Source of the DNA: Cordia subcordata
Lineage: Eukaryota > Streptophyta > Magnoliopsida > Boraginales > Cordiaceae
Length of the DNA stretch: 64,000 bases
Assembly: GCA_028554755.1 (NCBI GenBank)
Contig: JAPTOF010000020.1
Coordinates: 4,841,001-4,905,000, forward strand
Reading direction: 5' to 3'
Numbering within the stretch: the stretch's first letter is position 1; the number at the start of each line of letters is the position of its first letter. The notes under the pieces are model-generated. The model did no database searches and was not told where the DNA came from. It saw only the letters and a program-made list of their open reading frames with translations. Made by a program: the position numbers and the translations under genes. Below, one piece after another: positions 57,650 to 64,000 of this stretch.

Positions 57650-57810
57650 CGATCGGCTATTGAATAGCCGTATTTGGCTATTCAATAGCCGAAAGCGTTG
57701 AAATCGAGGCACCATAAATATGGTGCCGTTACAGAAGATATTTCGGCTTTTGAATAGCTGATTTCGGCTTTTGGCCGATTTCGGCTTTTGAATAGCCGAT
57801 TTCGGCTATA
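57650..57810. repeat. Right subterminal palindromic motifs
   Basis: Includes tcggctattgaatagccg followed by tggctattcaatagccga, then four half-degenerate copies (ttcggcttttgaatagc). Same family as at 640-682 and 50260-50515. Confidence 0.75.
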
Positions 57811-57849
57811 TCTTCTGTCACGGCACCATATTTATTGTGCACATTTTCG

Positions 57850-57970
57850 TTTTTTGAATTGCTTATTTCGTTTATTAAAAAATCGAAAGTGCTAGTTTTG
57901 CAACTCCACCCAAAACAAGGTTATTTTTGAAATTAAATGTATAAATTGTGTTATTTTTTTAAAAAAATCC
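57850..57970 (-). repeat. Right TIR of the MULE
   Basis: Reverse complement matches 50094-50210 and, in direct orientation, the end of copy 1 at 730-843. Confidence 0.9.
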
Positions 57971-57979
57971 CCTTAAGAC
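57971..57979. repeat. 9-bp target-site duplication of the MULE (right)
   Basis: ccttaagac, identical to 50085-50093. Confidence 0.93.
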
Positions 57980-59434
57980 CACGAACTTCTCGTACGCAAC
58001 CTAGTACGCCTTTAGGCAAATTGATTGAAGCGGGCTGCAGGTGGCCCATTTGTTTTAGAATCGGGATTTTTGCTTTCTCCTTGTTTTGTAGCATTCCTAT
58101 TTTATTTTCATTTTGTTGGGAAAAGAAATTATATGAATGAGCATCGAAATCAACCATTGTAAAATGTAATGTAAATTGCATGCTATAGACACTAAAAATA
58201 AATTGGATAAACCCTTCTTCAAACTTTACTTATTACTAATTTCGTGTACTAGCTAAAATATTGCTTTATTGAGTGTCCATGCACATCGGTATTTACTTTC
58301 TTCGTTTAGATCAATCTAGGCCACTTGTGATATTTCTTAATGGGTGAGGATTCTTTCCCAACTTCACTGTGTAATGTCCTCATCATTTGTTTATAACGAC
58401 GCCAATAATTTATAACTATTGTATCATGCTCATAACATCATAATATTATGATATGATTTGTTCCTTTATGACACAGTTATGCCATACTACCTGCCTAGCT
58501 ACTCCTTTTTTTTTTTTTGGGGGGGGGGGGGGGTTGCGCGGTTTGAAGGAAATGAAAATCAAAACCACGCAGGGACTGAGAACTCTGCCAATAGTCATTT
58601 TTTTTTCCTTTTCCTTCCAAAAGAGAAAAAAGAAAGACAAAAAATGAAAACAAGAGAAACACCATAATGAATCTAGGCCTAGGCATGAGTCGCAATCTAA
58701 GAGTTCATTTGAATTGACTTTTATCATAATCGATTTTTTCTTCAAAAAAGTGAATTTTGAGTAGTTAAAAATTTCGACTTCTGAAATTGAAGTATTTTCA
58801 TAATTTCAGGTTATTTTTTGAAATTTAATTTAAATACTCTAAAAAAAGAAACGCTTTGTTCAAGGGAAAAAAATCCATAAAAAAAAAACAATTCAAATAG
58901 GCCCCAAGTGTCTGCATTGAAAGGTTTATCTTGAGGGTGACATGACCGAACATGAAACAGATAATATGAAACCATGTCATAATCCCACTAGGGACAATTT
59001 GGCAAAAAAAAAATGTCAATGGAGATAACACATAACAAGTAGCATATTTAAGCACATGAAAGCATCTTCCTTGTGTCATGTGGAATATAATGTATGTGCT
59101 TGTCCCATTCAATGGTAACATAACATATGAATGTCATTGAGCATTATGGTCCCCAACAACTTAGACCCTAGACAAATTGTTGACATAATTCTATCCAAAA
59201 TAAATGTCCAATATTAAGAAAGATAAGGAAAAAGACGCTCATAACTTATCAGATGGGCACCCTAGACACATTCAGAGGTCAACAGTATCAATTACAATTT
59301 CTAAGAACAAATCACTTAACTATATTTCTTCCTTTTTTTCTTTTCTAAAATGGAAATAGCAAAATCTGATTCTAAGCAAGGGTTAACTGATTTACCATAA
59401 TCATATATTAAAGGTGAAGCTTAGGATGTAAAAT
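57980..59434. other. Intergenic, with T/G homopolymers and a MITE-like remnant
   Basis: T12-13 followed by about 16 G at 58506-58534. A diverged family-B-like MITE lies at about 58698-58906 (gttcatttgaattgactttt ... aattcaaataggcccc). Frames at 58446-58745 cross the homopolymers and are rejected. Confidence 0.55.
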
Positions 59435-59481
59435 ATGGAGTGTGCACAAGTCATTTCCCTCACTACCTTACACAAGTTTCC

Positions 59482-59500
59482 AGAGGGGGGGGGGGGGGGA
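59482..59500. repeat. Poly-G run
   Basis: agaggggggggggggggaatg: about 14 consecutive G, downstream of the RING gene in its probable 3' flank. Confidence 0.9.
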
Positions 59501-59685
59501 ATGCAAAATAAAGATCATAAAATACAAATTTGTTTAATGACACGTTCAAATAACAAGAACTACAACAACATGATTGAACCATCTTCTGATTCATTAAATA
59601 CGATCTACAGAGCACAGAAACTTCAAGGAAGAGCATCTTTCCCGGCCCGACAAAATAAGTCTGGAGTTATGTACAGCAACATGTG

Positions 59686-61024
59686 TTACTTCATGCTAGA
59701 ACTTGCCGTCTTAGGGGAACCTACAGCTCCGTGATCAGCTGATCCAATAAATAGCGGTGATGTGAATGTGCCACTTTTACGCAGCTTACCTGGAAATTCC
59801 TTCCCCTGATTACCCTTCAGTGTAAGGTTCTTTCTTATCCGATTCCGGTTTAATGACAACATAGTATTACGAGATGGAGCATGCAAAGCTCCTTGAACAC
59901 AATCTCCAGCCTGTGCACAACCCCACGGCCTTGATGGTCCATCTTCACGAAAAGGTCTCAGCCTAGGAAAGAACTTTGAGAAGACACGTTGATCTGGAGA
60001 ACTTTCATCCTCTACTTTGGAACAGATGGGGCATGGAGGGTCATTTCTACGTGCCTTGGGTGTAGTTTGCTCCAAGCATTCAGCATGAAACACATGACGA
60101 CATGAAAGGACCCCAGCAACTGGCATGTCTCCACTTCTGACTATTCTTCGGGAACTCCAGGGTGATCTCTGTGAAAGAAATCTCTCACATAATCCACATC
60201 TGAAAGTATCTGATGGAATAGAAGATTTGTTAGAAACCTCGGATTCATATGGCTCAGAGACATCTGTGAGATCAATACTGCCACTAGCGCTGCTCAAGCG
60301 ATGCTTATCTCTTTGTAATGTACTGGCATCAAGTTCTGATAGTCCAGCAGACATGCTGTCAGTAGCATCTCTTCTTGGCATTTCAGATGGGAAGGAAAGA
60401 GGGTGAATGGGTTTAGACAGAAAACATCTGCGGCTTGAGAAATTACGATGAGATGAATGTGCCTTAACCATTGAGTCACAGTCGCTACTGTCTGATCTAG
60501 ATGAAGTAGACCCACAACTATCCCTAGCAGCTGATGTTCCCTGTGACATATTTTCTGTAGTGAGAAAGATGGGCTTTAAAAGATATTCAGCAAATAAATA
60601 AATGGAAGCAAAGACAAAAGCCAAATACCTCCATTGTAGGTGAAAAGGATAGGGGCCTTAAAGCTGCATCAGCAAGGAAAGAATAAGACAGTTAAAAGTT
60701 GAAGAAAAAAAGTACAGAGAATTATTCAAGTTCCCACACACAAGAAGTGTATTACTACAGCACTTAGAAGGAAGAGGCATGCACTATCAGCACAAAGTAC
60801 AGGACAGGTGCCAACATCCTCAGAATCAACAGCAGAAACAAGATATTTTAAATTGTTTCAGATCATTCCAGCATAAGTGACCAATAAACGATACAAAGGA
60901 GGAGACCTGAGATATAGACTACAAGACAACAACTACATTTCCCTATGATCCATGGATCTCTCTGTAATAGTTAACATACCAGTTTCAGACACCAGACATC
61001 CCGATAAGGGTGTAGGATGCTTCC
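59686..61024 (-). CDS. RING-finger protein, 3' exons (putative E3 ubiquitin ligase)
   Basis: The last exon (59686-60573) encodes 295 residues. Two small upstream exons, 60629-60663 and 60980-61024, join in consistent phase with GT/AG borders to give GKHPTPLSGCLVSETALRPL and then SFSPTMEPIFLTTENMSQGT. Next come a Ser-rich stretch (GSTSSRSDSSDCDSM), SKPIHPLSFP, and the RING: FRCGLCERFLSQRSPWSSRR, then LSCRHVFHAECLEQTTPK and DPPCPICSK, a Cys/His cross-brace with long first loop. The tail has SRPWGCAQAGDCVQG and SGTFTSPLFIGSADH. It resembles a group of plant RING/U-box proteins of ~400 residues that start MG.xCCVAAR. Such proteins usually act as E3 ligases, but substrate and pathway are unknown. 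The N-terminal exons should lie upstream (higher coordinates); I could not place them. The open frame extends to 60624, but the intron acceptor at 60574 gives a better protein than that ATG. Confidence 0.82.
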
Positions 61025-64000
61025 CTCGTATATACAAATAGTACAAGTTACATATAGTATTCTGCTACACACAGAACCTCTTTTGTCACATTTATCTTGG
61101 CATATCCCTCTTTCAAACTGTTGAAGAAACATTTTCTGATGCTATTTTCCTACGAAAATTAGGATATTTTCTCATGTAGCCCAATCTTCCATAATAAACA
61201 TTATCTGATACTTACACCCAACTCCATGTAATATAGAATCCTTAGATGAACAAATTAGTGACAATAAGACTCAAAAAGCACAAGATAAGGGGAATTATAA
61301 GTAAATATGTCCCAGCAGTCCAACTCCATTTTATCTCAAGTGCTAATTTACATTCTAAAGATTATAATCTCAATATTGATCATATTCAAGTTGAATAAGA
61401 AAGAAATTTGTGCAAAATTCTTGTGTTTTGGAAGTTAAGCCTTTAAGATAGCGCAAAGCTTGATAGTTTTGTTAGACTATCTGAGCACAAGGATGTGTAT
61501 AGCTGCAAATAGGTGACTGAGTTGCAAAATGATACAAAATCTAAAAAATCATATATCAAAAGTATTTTCTTTTAAAGACTTTGCTAGGCCAAGTAAGGAC
61601 AGAGGAAGACACAGGACAGGTTGAATGAATGGAACTAATAAGGGAGATAGTTCTCAACAGCAATGAGTGACATTGTCAAATCATATAGTCATTCCACCTA
61701 AAGGAATAAGACTTGGTTGGATTTGTAGGTTACTGGCATTAAATGGCTGCAAACTTATTTTTTTCCTTTTTAAGGTATTAATGGCTTCACACTTTTGGTT
61801 ATACATATTGGAATTTTTTCACGATTATCATGAAGCTTATGCTTGATGGAAAGAAGGTGACCTTGAAATGAAACCATTATGGCAATCTTACTACTAGAAC
61901 TGTCAACTAATGGAGAAAAACGATAGGAAGGAACTTATGACTATTTTTCATACAGATTTTAGTGATATATATTGGATTTTTCTCAAGCTTATTATGAAGT
62001 TTATGCTTGATGGGAAGAAGGTGATTTTGAAACAAAACCATTATGGGAGTCTTACTATTATCAGTGCCAACTAATGGAGAAAAACCATTGAAAGGAACTT
62101 GAAGCTGTTTCAGACCGACTTTCATCATGAAAACAACTTCCTCCAATTAATCTTGTGGTTAAATGAAAAGTGGTATCCTACTAAAGATACATCTAGGAGG
62201 ACCATCCCTCCCTTCCAAGTTCTGTCTAAAACTATTGAATCAATTATCTGAATAACTCACACAGTGAAGATTGAGTGGCATAAACAAAAGTAGTAGAAAT
62301 GTTATCGGACAAGTCTTTTTCGGAAGAGGTGTATCCTCTCCAAGCATACACTATATAAGACACTCTATTTTAGTTATATTAGTTCAAGAAAGTTTTGAAA
62401 CTTCTTTAAAGAGAGAATTTACATTTTTTTTATTATGTTTCTATTTAGAAGTCCATTATGGACCAGTTTCCCTTGGTTGAGCTTCAAAATGGGATCTTTT
62501 CTTCATTCAACAAAATTGTGATGTCAGTCCTTTACAATGCCAAGCAAGCTAATCACCGCAAAATGATTATTGAATGCAACTCACAAAAAAGATCAACACA
62601 TCCCTTTCTTTCACTTCCAGTCATAAACCCTAACTCTAATTTCTAATTTAAGAACCCTAAGTTCTCATCATCCATGCATAATAGATCCTAATAACATTAG
62701 AACCCAAAGTCGGTCTGAGCTTGCCATAAAACTCATGCATAGCAAGAGCTCTCCACCAAGCTACCCTTTTTTACTGTATTCTTAATGTCTATTAAATGTC
62801 AAACACAATATGTTGCTCTTGCCCTTCCACCTCTTTATAAATATATATATGATCACGTGGTTCATACGAAAATATGTTTTGAGGAGATAGCCCCTTCCAT
62901 AGGCTAATACTAGTACACCACACCTTTCTACCATTTCTCATGGAGAAATCAAAAACAAAAGTAAACACGAAAATAAGAATAAATTAAGAAAACTTCCAAT
63001 CTCTGCCTTATGTGTTATCCAAGCAGTTCAATTATACACAAGATACACTCAAAAGATATGGCCCAAAATAAACTCACCAAAAAGTACAAGAATGAGAATC
63101 CTTCCAAGCCTGAATGGCTTCTTTAAAAATAGTAGAAGAAACTCATTTTTGTGGTACATGCAATAACTAAAACCTTAATCATCAGAATCCTACATCTCAA
63201 CTTGAGTTTTGCGTAGTTTCACCCTATGATCGAGGTGAGTAGATAGATCTCATAAGAAAATGAATTCAACCTTGATTCCACGTTCAGGATTTAATTCTAA
63301 CAATAGTAAAAACCATTCGTAATTCAAGAACTAAAATGCTAGCGTTATAACTCAAGTTGGAATCATAAATCATCTCCTCAAATATAGTCTTCCAATAATC
63401 CATGGGTCACTTGCAAACGTTGTTCAGAAGGCCTCTGAGATTACAGATTCTTAAGCCTTCCAATAGCTAACAAATCTCCTCTATTTATCAACTTTTTTCC
63501 CTAGTATATCTAGCCTCATCTCTTGAATGATCTTCCCTTGACAACAAATAATGCTCAAACGATATCACACACATATAATTTAACCATGCCACTTTACAGA
63601 ATTAAACTGGCTCTTGAAATAAATATCAATTTCAGTGATACAGTTTTATGGATAATTAATTATATAGGAAATATATAGAATCCGTAGGAAATCTATACAC
63701 CTCTATATGTAAAATTGTAAATTATATAGCACTTAAGAAGAACATAGATTCAGGCACTACTTCGACCTAATTTTCACGCAGAGACAGTTTTCCACGAGAT
63801 TTAGAATCACAGAATAGGCTTTTCTTGTCATACGTAAACATATGGTTGATTAACTCAATCCACCATTTACATGCTAGGCTACTGAATCACATTGCTCATT
63901 TTCATTTCAACAGGTATTATAAGAAGAGAATTGTGCATCCTACTGCAGACAATGGATTAAATAATATTCATAAGAGCATAAATGCTAAATTGAAACATAA
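61025..64000. other. Unresolved: probable upstream part of the RING gene, with repeats
   Basis: Missing 5' exons of the RING gene may be here or beyond the window. I found no exon I could support. Contains a 165-bp tandem duplication (61800-62129). Frames at 61907, 62271 and 62458 lack recognisable domains. Confidence 0.4.
61800..62129. repeat. Tandem duplication, ~165-bp period
   Basis: Two diverged copies. Unit 1 starts tatacatattggaatttttt at 61800 and unit 2 starts atatatattggatttttctc near 61965. Shared cores are atgcttgatgg(a/g)aagaaggtga, aaccattatgg and caactaatggagaaaaac. On plus each unit reads (F/K)LMLDGKKV.LK.NHYG, which is faintly gypsy-polyprotein-like, but too short to call. 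Confidence 0.85.

Larger units (their letters stand above)
50094..57970 (+). mobile_element. Complete MULE carrying transposase and a plant mobile domain gene (copy 2)
   Basis: A 7877-bp element bounded by inverted repeats: left GGATTTTTTTTGCAAATAAC, right reverse-complemented GGATTTTTTTAAAAAAATAA. Both continue as ...cacaattta, then gttgcaaaactagcacttt. It is flanked by the perfect 9-bp duplication ccttaagac, the Mutator hallmark. Inside, in order, are subterminal palindromes, a plus-strand promoter and MuDR-type transposase (50735-53321), a 35-bp tandem array, a minus-strand PMD gene (53592-56157), its microsatellite-filled 5'UTR intron and leader, and right subterminal palindromes. Association of PMD genes with Mutator-like and gypsy elements is known in plants. 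Both genes here are broken, so this copy is not autonomous. Confidence 0.93.

Noticed and set aside
58446..58745. Overlapping frames on both strands near 58.5 kb
   Set aside because: They run through T and G homopolymers and a MITE-like remnant.
60125..60515. 93-codon plus frame and 73-codon minus frame
   Set aside because: They overlap the RING exon; the RING frame explains the sequence.
60554..60663. Splicing 60663-60629 directly to an acceptor at 60554
   Set aside because: It keeps the RING frame, but the upstream 45-bp exon then falls out of phase; the acceptor at 60574 keeps all three exons in phase.
1..64000. CRISPR arrays, operons, ribosomal RNA, convincing tRNA genes
   Set aside because: None seen. 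The only tRNA-like sequence is the SINE head at ~35040-35117, which lacks a full cloverleaf.

Overview
This is a repeat-rich, AT-rich stretch of a plant nuclear genome. It is almost certainly a flowering plant and probably a eudicot: there is an intron-containing alpha-expansin gene, an intronless organelle-targeted mTERF gene, an Arabidopsis-like RING finger gene, Ty1/copia and Ty3/gypsy elements, Mutator-like elements (MULEs), Tourist-like MITEs and a tRNA-derived SINE. I cannot name the species from sequence alone. There are no operons, CRISPR arrays or prokaryotic features.

Only three ordinary host genes are visible, all on the minus strand: an mTERF-family gene (12553-13419), an alpha-expansin with three coding exons (30013-32660) and the 3' part of a RING-finger gene (59686-61024, upstream exons not resolved). 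The expansin introns carry MITE-like insertions.

The rest is mobile DNA and long intergenic AT-rich sequence. Positions 1-843 are the right end of a MULE. From 3.8 to 14.5 kb there are a Tourist-like MITE (TSD TAA), a 1.04-kb non-autonomous MULE with long TIRs and a 9-bp near-TSD, a MITE-like element holding a 41-bp minisatellite, and a small Helitron. From 15.1 to 20.2 kb lies a complete but dead copia element with a 5-bp TSD (tcttc). A DUF4283 relic follows at 20.4-21.0 kb, then a decayed chromodomain gypsy element at 21.6-27.5 kb whose RNase H/integrase section is replaced by foreign LTR-like sequence. At 34.9-35.1 kb sits a tRNA-derived SINE with a perfect 18-bp TSD. At 35.2-48.5 kb there are MITEs, a possible Helitron and small tandem duplications.

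The most striking structure is a 7.9-kb MULE at 50094-57970. It has ~120-bp TIRs and a perfect 9-bp TSD (ccttaagac). It carries two convergent genes: a MuDR-type transposase on plus and a plant mobile domain (PMD, aminotransferase-like) gene on minus. They are separated by a seven-copy 35-bp tandem array. The PMD gene has a predicted 1.34-kb 5'UTR intron filled with AAT/ATT microsatellite, and palindromic TTCGGCTATTGAATAGCCG-type motifs crowd the subterminal regions. The element fragment at 1-843 matches the right end of this one, so two members of the family lie within 50 kb. Both genes of the complete copy are broken by stops and frameshifts.
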